64,000 nucleotides of DNA from Leptobrachium leishanense. Lineage: Eukaryota > Chordata > Amphibia > Anura > Megophryidae. The notes below the pieces were generated by a model. The model was not told the origin of the DNA and ran no database searches. It saw nothing but the letters and a program-made list of their open reading frames with translations. The DNA lies in the NCBI GenBank assembly GCA_009667805.1, contig CM019067.1:159917049-159981048 (forward strand). Direction: 5' to 3'. Position 1 is the stretch's first letter; each line of letters starts with the position of its first letter. Shown piece by piece: positions 23,561 through 34,569 of the stretch. Made by a program: the position numbers and the translations under genes.

Positions 23561-23690
23561 ATTTAAAATGCGCTAGCAAGTTCCATAGCGCTGTACAATG
23601 GGAGAGGCAGAATAACAAATGTCCATACAAGTTAAACACACAGAACAGTAGGAGAGAGGACCCTGCCCAAGAGCTTACAATCTAATAGGA
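23561..23690 (+). repeat. Dispersed amphibian-type repeat fragment
   Basis: The sequence 'tagcgctgtacaatggga', 'gaggaccctgcccaagagc' and 'cttacaatctaa' matches, from memory, a very common dispersed sequence of frog genomes. Its class (SINE or LINE tail) is not clear to me. It lies wholly inside the TTAA element. Confidence 0.5.
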
Positions 23691-24253
23691 GAGGGGTGAC
23701 ATGCTGGGTGAAGGTAATAGCTGAGTATGTGAAGTAGTGGGGTGCATGGAGCTGTAGTCAAGATGGAGCAAGAAATGTAGTTCATGTGAAGCATTGATGG
23801 GTGGAATAGTGGGTGGAATAGTGGGTGGAGTAGTGGGCAGGGAGGAGGCAGGGAATATTCAGGAAGTATGAGCTGAAGAAACAACCCTAGCTGAGGGGCG
23901 TCGCCAGAGAAGATGAAATGACAGAGTTTAAAGCAAGAAAATAATTTTTTTTTACATATTTTTAAAACTTTTATTGATTTATTCTAGTCTGTCTAAAGGT
24001 ATGAAAGTGTTTAAATGTCAATTTAAAAAACTTTTTCTAGACATGCATATCCCTTTAAGGAGTTATTTCTTTGTTACTCCTCATTGTTTGTGCTAGAAAT
24101 GGTCTTCAGACATACCATGGGAATTTGCTGTAAAACGTTGGAAAGAGGTGTTTTCTCCACAGGATAGTGGTAAAAGAGGGATGCAATGGAACAACGACAT
24201 AATGGTGGGAAGCGTACGAGAATAGAGCTTTATAAGGAAGCTTAATATCTTAA

Positions 24254-24845
24254 TGGGATACTCTAGGCAACATGATCACCTAAGCTTTTTTAGGTGGTCA
24301 TGATGCCCTGAGTATGCCCTTGTCTGTCCCCCCTCCTTCCACTCAGCCGATCAGCTAAAACAGCTGAGAGACGCTGAGGACTTTACTCCACCCTCCCAGC
24401 TGTCAGTCAGCAGAGTGGGATTCATATTTCCCGCTTCTGCCGACTATTCGTTTCAGCGTGATGACGTCTCCAACTCGCCGCAGTAGCTGGCGGGAGCGAG
24501 CCGCCAGCATAGTCTGCGGCTGCGATTAGTGTTGCGCGCATCCTCTTGCGCGTAACAGTAATCAAAGAAGAAGAGGAAGCCTGCTGATTGGCTGGCTTAC
24601 GTGAGAGGCGCGCATGCGCGCTTCTCACGTAAACCATTAACCAAGTTAAAGATTTTCAGGACGGGAGCGGAAGAGGAGGGAGGTGAGAATATATATTAAA
24701 AAGAAAAAAACACCATTGGAAACAAGTGGTTTTTAGGGTAAGTATTACAGTAAAAAAATATATATATATACTCAATAACTAGGTAGGGAATAGGTATATT
24801 TGAATGTAAGAAAAAAGGGGGGGATTTTTAGCCTAGAGTGTTCCT
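24254..24845. mobile_element. TTAA-target MITE-like element
   Basis: TTAA at 24250-24253 and 24846-24849. The ends are TGGGATACTCTAGGC and GCCTAGAGTGTTCCT, inverted with few mismatches. 592 bp with a CpG-rich centre (24440-24620). It lies less than 200 bp from the previous TTAA element. Non-coding; piggyBac/Kolobok-like by target only. Confidence 0.7.
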
Positions 24846-24849
24846 TTAA

Positions 24850-25187
24850 TACTAGTTTGTTAAAAGATAAAATATATCCTTACAAACTGCTGGTATGCCT
24901 TGACAACTTTTTGCTTTTTATCAGCGTGCCACGAGATGAAAACAGTTAAAATCATGATGTCTCGGACCTTTTTCTTAACGAAGATTCTGGTGAAAACTAC
25001 CAATGGTCTGTCTGATATGTACCTGTTAAGAATCACCAATATAACTAATTAGGGGATTATGAGGACTTGGACAACCTACAATCATTCCTGAAAAAAACTC
25101 CCAACAGTTATAGTTTATTTGCCATGAAATAAAGTAGTTTTTTTTATTTTGTATTAATTTTTGGCAATATCAAGCTAGTACAAACAC
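24850..25187. other. Unique DNA, nothing recognised
   Basis: AT-rich spacer without supported features. Confidence 0.45.
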
Positions 25188-25190
25188 TAT

Positions 25191-26568
25191 CAGGGTTATT
25201 CAAAGAGATCTGAATTGTGGCCGAAAGGTAACCGAACACTGAAATTTAGCGTACGGTTACCTTTCCTGGCCATTCGGCTATTCAGAGAGCAGGCAGTTCA
25301 CCAAATCTTGGCGAATTGCCTGCACATACGGTGCCTGTTCGAGGGCAGTGAAACCCCCATAGAGAAGCAATGCTTCGTCTATTCAGAGAACACAAAACAG
25401 CAGGGAAAAGTTGCCGAAATGCCCTGCTGTTCGGTGGTTTCATTCGACAGATTTATTTAGGCGATTCCCATAGGCTTCAATGTTAAAAATATTCCTGTTT
25501 TAATCCAATATCTAATAAACCGTTTAATATTATACTCTGCAGTAAAAAGTCTCTTTATTTATAGATTTTTTAGGATGTGTTAGGCACTTTTTGGCAAAAA
25601 AATCCCTTTTTTTTTTTAACCCCTTCACTGCTGAGGCATTTCACCCTGTGTGCTGAGCTCATTTTTACCGGTTTCGCTCATCATGTTTAAATGCGATTTG
25701 AAGCCACATTTTATTATATGACCCAGACATATTATATATCGTTCTTCCTGGCAAACTCGGCAGATTCATAATATATCATAATTATATGTATACGTCATGT
25801 CCTGCCTGAATTTTATAACAAAAAATGCAATAAAATTAAAATTTTCAATAATCTACAGCGTGTAAAGTGTTTTTTCACATTTTATCATGCGAGCGTTTGC
25901 AGTTATATTTTCTATGGGGTGCACTTGTTAAACAAATTAGAAATGGGGACTCTGACTCGTTACACTTTTTGGGGGGGAAATTATGTGATTTTTAACAAAC
26001 GGAATCCAGCCGATCGCTGGCTACAAACTGAGGACGTGCTCAGCGCTTCCTCCACAGCCACCGCTTCCTGCAGTTGGACGAGCTGAGCGGGTCCTCCGCA
26101 GCGAAGTGGTTAAATTGTCTTTTCTTTTTACTGTAACTGCCCTTTTTATTATCATTCATTCGATCTTATATGTAATCTCCAGGCATTTTCGCTCAGTAGT
26201 TATTTTTGCAAACAGCGTTTCAATTTTCCAACTTTCAAGCATATTGTTTTTCTTTCCATCTCCTTCGTCTGAATGTCGGGTTTTTCCGGCGGCTGCTCTG
26301 CGCTGTGATCGGTGGCTAGTCGGGTTTCACCGGCGTGTTCAGCGGGGTTAATCCAGATGTTTTTGCAGGTTTCGGTGAGCATTCGCCGGGTTTTGCGGTG
26401 AGTGTTCGTCAGGTTTGCGGCGGCTTTTCCCTGCACTATGACGGCCCTGTGGTGCTTGCTGAATACACCGCAGGGTCGCCGAAATAGGATCGCCGAATCG
26501 CACCGAATTGAAGAGAACAAAATTAATCGAAAGTGCGGTAACTTTTCGATTGTCTTTGAGTAACCCTG
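25191..26568. mobile_element. Foldback DNA transposon with nested, internally deleted TTAA element
   Basis: Starts CAGGGTTATTCAAAGAGAT and ends TTTGAGTAACCCTG, with TAT on both sides. Body identical in plan to 17158-19256, including a nested TTAA element at the same internal site. The 8 bases before (aacactat) and the first 6 after (tatgta) are the same as at 17158-19256, which is more than the 3-bp target explains. Non-coding. Confidence 0.78.
25620..26109. mobile_element. Internally deleted copy of the hairpin TTAA element
   Basis: TTAA at 25616-25619 and 26110-26113. The left 350 bp match 17588-17960 (words 'cgctcatcatgtttaaatgcg', 'atatatcgttctt', 'ttctatggggtgc'). Then it jumps to the last hairpins ('ggacgtgctcagcgcttcctcc', 'gagcgggtcctccgca'). 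About 740 bp of the hairpin chain are missing. Confidence 0.75.
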
Positions 26569-27063
26569 TATGTACTTGGTGTGTGATAAGTAATACAAAT
26601 AACATTAGCTAAAGTGGTCAGTAGAATCATATAGTCTACTACCTAAAAGAGATATAACTGTTATATTTATATGTTACAGGGATTCCTGGGGTTATAGATT
26701 TTTATACAACCTAATGTTTATAGATCAGACAGTAAGGTATTGATTTAGCTTGCAATTTCCCATCCTTTCTTGATTTTAAGTGTGTCAAAAGAGATCACAC
26801 TGCACATGCCTACATTAGAGGTCTTTATTACAGTTCTCATACTATTCTGCAATAGCTGGCATGCAGTGTTGTCTGATATACTCATCACCCCATAGTATAC
26901 ATCACTTATGATGTCATACTAGTGATGCTACTAACATGCACCCTCAGGTTCACATTAGACCAGTGTTGGGTAGTAATGGTTTGTCATTGCAAGAACATAT
27001 ACATTTTCCTCACAAGCAATGTAGAAAGGAAACCTATTTGTTCCATTGCGAATGTATTTTTAT
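26569..27063. other. Unique DNA, nothing recognised
   Basis: No supported features. Confidence 0.45.
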
Positions 27064-27865
27064 AGGGTTATTCAGAGAGCACCGAAATGTCACCGGCTCG
27101 CTCATTCCACATACTTCAGGGAATCAAATTTCTCATCCGTTGATTTCGGCGGTTTTGCAGTGTTTTGTTTTTTTTAATCGGCGGTCTTGTGGCCACTTTT
27201 CCCTGCACTTCGAGGACCCTGTGGTGAATTGGATCCGATCCAATTCGATAAGCTGCAGGGAACCCACAGAAATTATAGGATCCGATAAGCCGCCAAAAAC
27301 CTGCCGAACATGTCTGGAAAAAGCCGACGATCCGCCGAACACAGCGCCAACCAACCGCCCGAAAAAGCCAACAAGCCGACAAATGGTGTGAAATAAATAA
27401 ATAAATAAATAAAACGATTGAAACTTTCACAATTTAAAAGCTGTTTGCAAAAAAACTACTGGATAAAAATGTCTGGAATTAACATATAAGGTCCTATGAA
27501 TAATAATAAAAAGGTCTGTTACAGAAAAAAGAAAAACTATTTTAAAACAATTGCCGAAAAAGTCCTGAAAAAGGCCTAAAGTTTTTAAAATGGGCATATT
27601 TTTAACATTGAAATCTATGGGATTCACCTGATTAAACCTGCCGAATGAAACCACAGAACATCAGGGCATTTCACTGACAATTCACTGCTGTTCGGTGTTC
27701 TCTGAATAGATTAACCATTGCTTCTCTATGGGGGATTTCACTGCAGTCGAACAGGCACAGTATTATGCTGGCAATTCGCCAAAATTTGGCGAACTGCCTG
27801 CTTTCTGAATAGTCGAATGGCCACGAAAGTGCACCATACATGGATATTCCCTGATCAACCCCATT
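27064..27865. mobile_element. Foldback DNA transposon of the 21539 family
   Basis: Starts near GGGTTATTCAGAGAGCACCG and ends near 'aaccccattta'. About 800 bp, like the 786-bp copy at 21539. It contains the internal palindrome GGCAATTCGCCAAAATTTGG... at about 27769-27802 and a short (AAAT)n at 27391-27411. Outer ends are degraded, so boundaries are approximate. Confidence 0.65.
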
Positions 27866-27873
27866 TAGACTAA

Positions 27874-28759
27874 CAGGGTTATTCAAAGATAATCGAAAAG
27901 TCACCCCCCATTCGGTGACTGTTCGTTCTCTTCAATTCGGTGCAATTTGGCGATCCCATTTCGGCGACCCTGCAGTATATTCAGCAAGCACCACAGGGCC
28001 GTTGTAGTGCAGGGAAAACCCACCGCAAACCCGATGAACACTCACCGCAAAACCCGGCGAACGAACACCAAAACCCACAAAAACATCTGGATTAACCCCG
28101 CCAAACATGCTGGAGAAACCCGAGCAGCCGACGGAAAAAGCTAACACCGCAGACGAATGGAGTGGAAACAAAAAAACAGTACGCTTGAATGTTTGAAAAG
28201 TGAAACGCTGTTTGCAAAGAAACTACAGAACGAAAATGTCTGAAATTTACATATAAGATCTAATGAATTATAATAAAAAGGACTGTTACAGAAAAAAGAA
28301 AAAATTATTTAAAAAAAAGAAAAAGAAATTTCACAAAAAAATCCTGAAAAATGCCTAAAAGATCCTAAAAAAATCTATAGATAAAGAGACTTTTTAACGC
28401 AGAATATTATAATCAACGGTTTATTAGATATTGAATTAAAACGGGAATATTTTTAACATTGTAGCCTATGGGATTCGCCTGAATAAACCTGCCGAATGAA
28501 AACACCGAACAGCAGGGCAATTCAGCAACTTTTCACTGCTGGTTTTTGTTCTTTGAATAGACAAAGCATTGCTTCTCCATGGGGATTTCACTGCCCTCGA
28601 ACAGGCAATGACCGGGCACCGTATGTGTAGGCAATTCGCCAACATTTAGTGAACTGCCAGCTCTCTGAATAGCCGAATGGCCAGAAAAGGTAAGCGTCTG
28701 CTGAATTTCAGCATTCGGTTACTTTTCGGCCCCAATTCGGAGCTCTTTGAATAACCCTG
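27874..28759. mobile_element. Complete foldback DNA transposon without nested insert
   Basis: 886 bp with CAGGGTTATTCAAAGATAAT at the left and CTCTTTGAATAACCCTG at the right, flanked by TAA on each side (27871-27873 and 28760-28762). It is in the opposite orientation to 17158-19256 and lacks the hairpin TTAA element, so it shows the empty site. Non-coding. It starts within about 10 bp of the end of the preceding transposon. Confidence 0.85.
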
Positions 28760-30058
28760 TAAATGTCAAAAAACATATTAAAATCTTCTATCCCATGCTG
28801 CTCAAGAAAAATATATTTTTTCTCAGATGAGTTCTTATTGAAATGTCAGCTAAAATACAGTTCTAATGAATTCAAAGAGTCCTGTGATTGATGAAAATTT
28901 CCATGTTTTTTTTGAGGAAAGCTAAAAATTGGAGCTTAGGCCAAAGAAAATTATTTCTAAAGCAGGAATCAAAACGTACTAACACTTGAACAAACAACAA
29001 TGTAAGTGGGTCAATAACAATCTTTTTATTTTCAAAGTATAAAAGCCACCAATATTATGACATATGTTAAAAATAAAAAAAAATTCACATAGATTCATGG
29101 AGCACATTCAAGAAACCACGCACTGCTTGGATATGAAACTTGGCAGTCATCGCTAGGAAGCATCACTGGAAATGTATTACCATGTGTCATTTAATTAGCA
29201 TATTTCCAATAAAGTGATAATTTAAGTTACTTCTCATAAGAACACTACATACCTGCATCACTGAGTGCATCATTCAAGGTGCGAAGATATACAATTATGG
29301 AGACACGAAAGAGAATGTTATTCTTTTTTTTCCAGAGATCACTTGTGAATTTAATTTACCTTATAATATGCCTGTAAAAACAGATCTTGTAAAAAAGTCT
29401 ATTGCACATCAGGAAATGTGTTTTAACGGTTAATGGAAAGGTAATAGGACCTTGCTTATCTTCCTCTTTCACAGTGCTTCAGGGTATCAAATGTCCGACT
29501 CCAGACATAATTAATTATAACATTATCAATACTGTTTCTTCTCCTACGCTCTAGGGTTTATTTATATCACAATAAATAGGTGAAAAATACACCAGAAATT
29601 GGCCTAATAACTTGCAATGCTCTTTGTACTTTTTACCAATTCACCAGTTAACTGCGTCACTGCGATTTTGGAGTTAACTCAATCTTTAAAAGCACTCTCA
29701 TGTGCCCGGGATTGTGTTAATTCGATCTTAAAGTTTTCTGATGGACTGCAAACTAAATTTGTTTACAAATAAGCTCTAAACTATGCCCTAGGAACTACAT
29801 TACATTGATTGTAGCAGCCGGTGTATTTTAGCTCATTAAAACTGTGAATGAAAAGTCTCATGAGACGTTGTTCTGTGGTTTTAGAGGATGTCTCAAAGTT
29901 GACCAGCTATTTAAATCCTCTGCCTGTCAAAAAGTGCATACAGTTTCTAAATACACTGTAAAGATTATTACACTGAATTTACACTCCATGTGAGTATGTT
30001 TGTGTGTGCATATGTATATTTGTGGGGGGGGGTAGTGGGTATGAGGGTAAGGGGTAGT
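28760..30058. other. Unique DNA, nothing recognised
   Basis: Ordinary AT-rich sequence. Possible old inverted ends at about 29553 (agggtttattta) and 29766 (tacaaataagctct), too weak to call. Confidence 0.4.
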
Positions 30059-30560
30059 TTAACCACTTCATTACAGAGATCGAGATATCTCAGGCTTCAA
30101 AGGCACCCTCCGATGCCCCGATATCGAGATATCGAGATCTGTGATCTGCAGCCCAAAAGAAAATGAAATTTGTTTGCAGCAAACAAATTTCATTTTCTTT
30201 TGGGCTGCAGAAGGTGCCCCCAAAGTTTTAGCCCTGTAGGCATGATTCCCACAGAGCTAAAACAGTGTAAAATAGACAATAGACCAGCAGCTCAAACTGC
30301 TGTAACTGAATTTGGCAGTCGATGGCGACATCTACTGGCCAAAATAGGTTATTTACAGTAAGAAATACAATGGGTAAATGCTCAAATATTTCTTAATGTA
30401 TAATTAATTTAAAATGATTTATTAAAAAAAAAGACACTGGTTTCTGACAATGTTTTTTTTGGAAAATCACTTGGTTGCACACAATAACAAGGGGTTAAGG
30501 TGGTTTTCCAAAAAACAATTGGTTCCTGTCAGTGATTTCAATTGATAGTGATGGGGTTAT
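30059..30560. mobile_element. Candidate palindromic DNA element
   Basis: Begins 'tttaaccacttcattac' and ends near 'gtgatggggttattaaa', which are loosely inverted. It contains two strong inverted repeats: one around 30075-30143 (gatcgagatatctc against gatatcgagatatcgagatc) and the perfect palindrome at 30146-30210. No ORF of interest. Boundaries are tentative. Confidence 0.4.
30146..30210. repeat. Perfect palindrome, 32-bp arms, 1-nt centre
   Basis: Bases 30146-30177 and 30179-30210 are exact reverse complements around a single A at 30178. Arms begin CTGCAGCCCAAAAG. There is no mismatch in 32 bp. Confidence 0.97.
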
Positions 30561-31835
30561 TAAACAACACAAACTCAGCTTACCAAGAGTAGAGCATCAG
30601 AAACAGCATTGTACAAATGTATTTCTACATTCTCCCAAAATTGAAAGTGTAGTTTAGCACTTATTAGAGTCCCTTAATAGGAACAATATGAAATATTCAA
30701 GCAAGTTTTAATTTTTTGCTGTGATAAACTATATTGATCTATGCGGCTGATAAATTGCAGATATTAATAGCTACTCCAAAACAGAGTTGGGAACATATTT
30801 TGCATTCATTCACTTGTGAAACACAGCCCAACGAGTACTTAGCGAGACCAATTATTTTTGTTGTTTGAGTAATTATACTGTTAGTTGTTCGTTGTTTTGT
30901 TCTACTATCGAACAAGCTATTGTTTCTAGTTTTACAGTAAATCACTCAGAAGCAGTACATAATTTTGTGTTGTGTTGCAGGTGATCCTAAACAGCAGCTA
31001 CACACTTATTGTGCAGAAACTAGCATTTTTACTTTTAACACTTTCATCTTTTAGCTGCAGTTTAAATAAAAGAAGCAAAATAAAAGAGTAGTTTCATATA
31101 CTGCGAGCTGTGGCATAAATTACATACTTGATTTTTAAATACATGTATTATACACTTCTAGGTCTAATGCAAACTTTGCAACATAACTTTAAATAGATGC
31201 CTTTTATATGCAAATGAGAAATAGCAAAATTGCCATTTGCCATTGTATGTTGTTTTTACTACTCCTTTATATTTCATCTAAGTCCTGAGTCGCCGTTCTG
31301 CTTGTGGCACCTGGGGCAGACAATTTGAATGATTTAGCAGCAGAAAAAGAATGTCACTTGCAATAGGTCAATATTTGGTCTACATACTTTTAGGTCTTAC
31401 TTTATGGAATCAATCAATGAGACTGCGCCTTAGGGTTTTTCAGTCCTCATGTTCCCATGCACTATGACTATTTCAATAAATCAACAGGACTCATTGTATG
31501 AAAAACATTAAGCGTAGCGTGGTGCCTGTATAGTCGGAGGATGCAAAGTCCAATATTGGTAGACAATGCATTATTAAGGTGACAAGACAAATACTGTCAA
31601 TAGCGTCTTTGGTGTGATCCCACTGCTGACACCACAATATACAAGTGATATACAAAGATTCCAAAATCATTATATTTTGTTGTTTTCTCTATTATAGAAT
31701 AAAAAGTAATGCACAATTTGAAGTGGAACTTTGTACAGGCAACGTGTTTTTTCGTCTGTGTTTTTCCATTATCAGTTTGACTATAGCAGTGTGCCTCTGC
31801 CTCCTGCTTTTCACCTACCCAATGTTCCATTACCA
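30561..31835. other. Unique DNA, nothing recognised
   Basis: No supported feature. Confidence 0.45.
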
Positions 31836-31928
31836 GGAGCAGACTGGTAACTTTTGGCCTAGGGAGCAAATACAACTAAGAGGCCCATAGTGCAGCAACT
31901 TGGCCCCCCCACTTAAAGCGCATCAGAC

Positions 31929-32125
31929 CAGTGGTGTCACAAGGGGGGTCGGGGATAGCCCGCACCGGGTGACACACCCCCCTAGGTGACACACTAAAAA
32001 AAAAATTTTTACCCTCTCAAAGTATTTTACCATACATTGAGATTTCTCTCATTTTCAAGTATGTCCTGGGTAGGCAAGGCCTAGGCCGGCACTTTCCAGG
32101 GGGCGGCAAAAAAACCCACCACTAA
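31929..32125. mobile_element. Left module of chimeric repeat block A
   Basis: Starts CAGTGGTGTCACAAGGGG. Then come a degraded SINE tail ('attttaccatacattgagat', 'caagtatgtcctggg') and a GC-rich palindromic piece ('ggcaaggcctaggccggc', 'tttccagggggcggc'). The same order is found in reverse at 49401-49610 and in part at 34570-34820. It leads directly into the transposon piece at 32126. Confidence 0.6.
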
Positions 32126-32710
32126 AGGGGTCATTCACAGAGCACCGAAATGACGCCAACGTTTTTGGTGTTCTGTTGTTCCCTGCACTTCGGGGAATCA
32201 AATTTCCTCACCCTGCAGTGAATTCACCATTCACCGCAGGGTCCCCGAAGTGCAGGGAATCAACCGCCGAATGCCGCCGCCGGAAACCCGTGGCCTGCTG
32301 TTTTCCAAAAAACTACTGAATGAAAACTCTGGAATTTACATATAAGGTCCTATGAATGATAATAAAAAGGTCTGTTACAGAAAAAATAAAAACCGCTATT
32401 AAAAAAAAGGAAAAGAAATTGGCGAAAAATTCTGAAAAAATGCCTAGAAGATGCTAAAAAAAATCAATAAATAAAGAGACTTTTTACTGCAGATTAAAAT
32501 AATAAACGGTTTATTAGATATTGGGTAAAAACGGGAATATTTTTAACATTGAAACCTATGGGGTTTCCCTGATTAAACCTGCTGAATGAAACCACGAACA
32601 TTAGGTCATTTCACTGCTGTTCGGTGTTCTCTGAATAGATTAACTATTACTTCTCTATGGGGATTTTCACTGCCTTCAACCAGCACTGTACTTGCTGACA
32701 GTTCACCAAA
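32126..32710. mobile_element. Truncated foldback transposon in block A
   Basis: Starts AGGGGTCATTCACAGAGCACC after TAA. It contains the family body, including 'ttggcgaaaaattctg', 'cggtttattagatattgg' and 'attaactattacttctctatgg'. It breaks off at 'cagttcaccaaaa', exactly where the copies at 34821 and 48158-49400 also break, and continues into the minisatellite. Confidence 0.7.
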
Positions 32711-32820
32711 ATGTGTGTGTGAGCATATCACAGAGCTCCACAGCAATAAACCTCATAGTAATGTGCAGTGTGTATGAGCGTATCACAGAATCCAGAGCTA
32801 TAAAACTCAGTAATGTGTGT
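32711..32820. repeat. ~55-bp minisatellite (two units)
   Basis: Units of the form gagcatatcacagagctcc, acagcaataaa, ctca, taatgtgcagtgtgtat. Further units of the same family are at 33370-33445, 36215-36640 (reverse orientation) and 62520-62705. Confidence 0.8.
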
Positions 32821-33369
32821 AAATTACAGTTGCCGATTGCCAAACATTTGTTCATTTCTGGCCACATTTAGGCCATTTTTCAGTTCGGGAGATTTAATTA
32901 AGGACATACTGATATTTTACTTCCCATTGAAAAATTTGTAACGATCATCGACACATCTATTCTTATACTTATCTATGGAAATTTCTGCTTTAGTGATTTG
33001 ATTCGAATTTATCAATAAACAGATTAAAAGAAAATTAGGTGCCAAGAGATCTTGACAAATTGCTCTCTGAGGGGGAAAACAGGGAAAATCACTCTGAAAT
33101 AACACTGAATATTTTAATAGTCGTGTTGATTTAAGATTGAAAAACCTAACCATAACCTTAAAAATAACCCTAACCCCCCAAAACTAAAAAAATAACCCCA
33201 ATCCTAAAGTTCCTGGACACCAGGAATTATTTTTAGGGTTAAGGTTATGTTTAAGGTTAGGGTAATTAACAGGGGTTAATTAGATAGAAAATCTATTTTT
33301 GGGACTTATTACCAGCTCACATTTTATCAATAAGGGGTGATTTATTGGAATTTAGCTCTCACTGAATCT
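32821..33369. mobile_element. Inserted repeat, copy 1 of a pair (549 bp)
   Basis: Begins aaattacagttgccg and ends ctgaatct. It sits inside the minisatellite with GTAATGTGTGT on both sides (32810-32820 and 33370-33380), an 11-bp direct repeat that may be a target duplication. Copy 2 is 39614-40065. Copy 1 has 97 extra bp (about 33115-33211) that form the left arm of an inverted repeat of TTAGGG-like words with 33226-33262. No ORF, class unknown. Confidence 0.75.
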
Positions 33370-33445
33370 GTAATGTGTGTATAAGCATATCACAGAGCTC
33401 CACAGCAATACACCTCACAGCAATGCGTGCTGTGTATGAGCATTA
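33370..33445. repeat. Minisatellite unit resuming after the insertion
   Basis: 'taatgtgtgtataagcatat', 'cacagagctccacagcaata', 'cacctcacagcaatgcg', 'tgctgtgtatgagcat' continue the array of 32711-32820. Confidence 0.75.
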
Positions 33446-33689
33446 AGTGTTTTATGGGAGTTTTGATTTATGAGTAAGAGTAGTTAAAAAAAAACCCGTA
33501 AAACTCGGGGGGTGTTTTGGATTGTGTTTTTTGAAAAATAAGACTACATATAAAACAATGGACTTGCTCCCATGAGCAAAAAATGAGAAGGTGAGTAATG
33601 GCAGTGGTATTGCTCATTTTATACATGACACATGGACAACACCATTGCTTTGAAACCAAAATAAATAAATAAATGAGTAACTTTTGTTT
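33446..33689. other. Short spacer, nothing recognised
   Basis: No supported feature. It may belong to the composite element that includes the minisatellite and the hairpin units. Confidence 0.35.
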
Positions 33690-34530
33690 TTCTTTTAGAT
33701 TTTACATGTTCATGTTTGGTATCATTGGAAAGACCAAACTCTGGCCTGTCCAATGACACCTAACATTACTTTGTGGGGTGTAAACAATAAAGGTAAGGTA
33801 TCCAAAGGTCTCCCGCTCTACTGGCAGCGTTGCAGCAGCTTGTGTTTTAGATGGACGAATGTGTAATAACGCCATCACCTCCCCATTTGCACCTGTCATT
33901 GGAAATGAAAAGGTGAGTTAGTCCAGTAGCAATATTTGCTTTATAAGTAAAAGCACATAATGCCACTGCCTTAGAACAGAGACAAAAAAGGACATTTTGC
34001 ATTTATTTATTTCATTTTTCTATTTTTTTTTTATTCATGAGTGTTTATTGAGGCAAGAAAGAAAAACATCAGGTATACGGCATAAAATAAAAGGCGGTAA
34101 GACATTTTTCTATTTCTAAATGTTACGCTGTTATATTTGGTATTGTTGGAAAGACCAGACTCTGGTCTTTCCAATGACACCTCACTTGACCTTATGACGT
34201 GCAAAGTTTGGAGATGCAGGGTTCCAAAGGACCTCCAGCGCAGTAACGCATTGTACCTTTACAATTGCTGGCGACATTGAAAATGAGATGGTGAGTTAGT
34301 GCAACATCATTGTTCATTTTACAATTGAAAAGTGAACAATAGAGCAGTGAAAAAAAAGAGGGGGGAAAAAAGCAAAATTTTATTTATTTTTACTTTTACA
34401 TAAAATGTTGTGTTTGGAATCATTGGAAAAGCCATGCTCTGGCCTCACATGATCTTGTAGCTGCTGTGGTTTCACAGATACAGGGATCCAAAGGACCATC
34501 AGTGCAGACATAGTTATCCTTTCTCTGGGC
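33690..34530. repeat. Array of three hairpin units (block A)
   Basis: Three successive units of about 300-400 bp. Each opens with a hairpin of the type catgtttggtatcattggaa...ccaatgacacc (hairpins at about 33717-33760, 34137-34181, 34411-34455). Each then has 'cttatgacgtg/ctttgtggggtg', 'tccaaaggacc', 'gctggcgacatt' and 'aggtgagttagt(g/c)(c)ca'. The first unit ends 'taatgccactgcctta', the second 'aaaagtgaacaatagagc'. The same a-b-c order recurs at 63300-64000, so the order is ancestral. The first unit is interrupted by the retroposon at 34026. Confidence 0.8.
34026..34102 (-). mobile_element. 77-bp retroposon tail with 13-bp target duplication
   Basis: CATTTTTCTATTT occurs perfectly at 34013-34025 and 34103-34115. 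The insert begins with T7 on the plus strand, that is, a poly-A tail on the minus strand. It contains only 'attcatgagtgtttattgag...ggcggtaag'. This is the pattern of an extremely 5'-truncated LINE (L1-type) insertion. The source family is not identified. Confidence 0.82.
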
Positions 34531-34569
34531 TTATTATGGGGCATGGGCCCGAGGTGCCACTACAACACT

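Larger units (their letters stand above)
22843..24054. mobile_element. TTAA-target non-autonomous DNA element
   Basis: Flanked by TTAA (22839-22842 and 24055-24058), with terminal repeats AGGGACATGCATG and its near complement CATGCATATCCCT. 1212 bp. It contains the purine-rich tract 23150-23460 and a copy of a dispersed repeat at 23561-23690. No protein domain is visible. piggyBac or Kolobok origin is inferred from TTAA. Confidence 0.7.
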
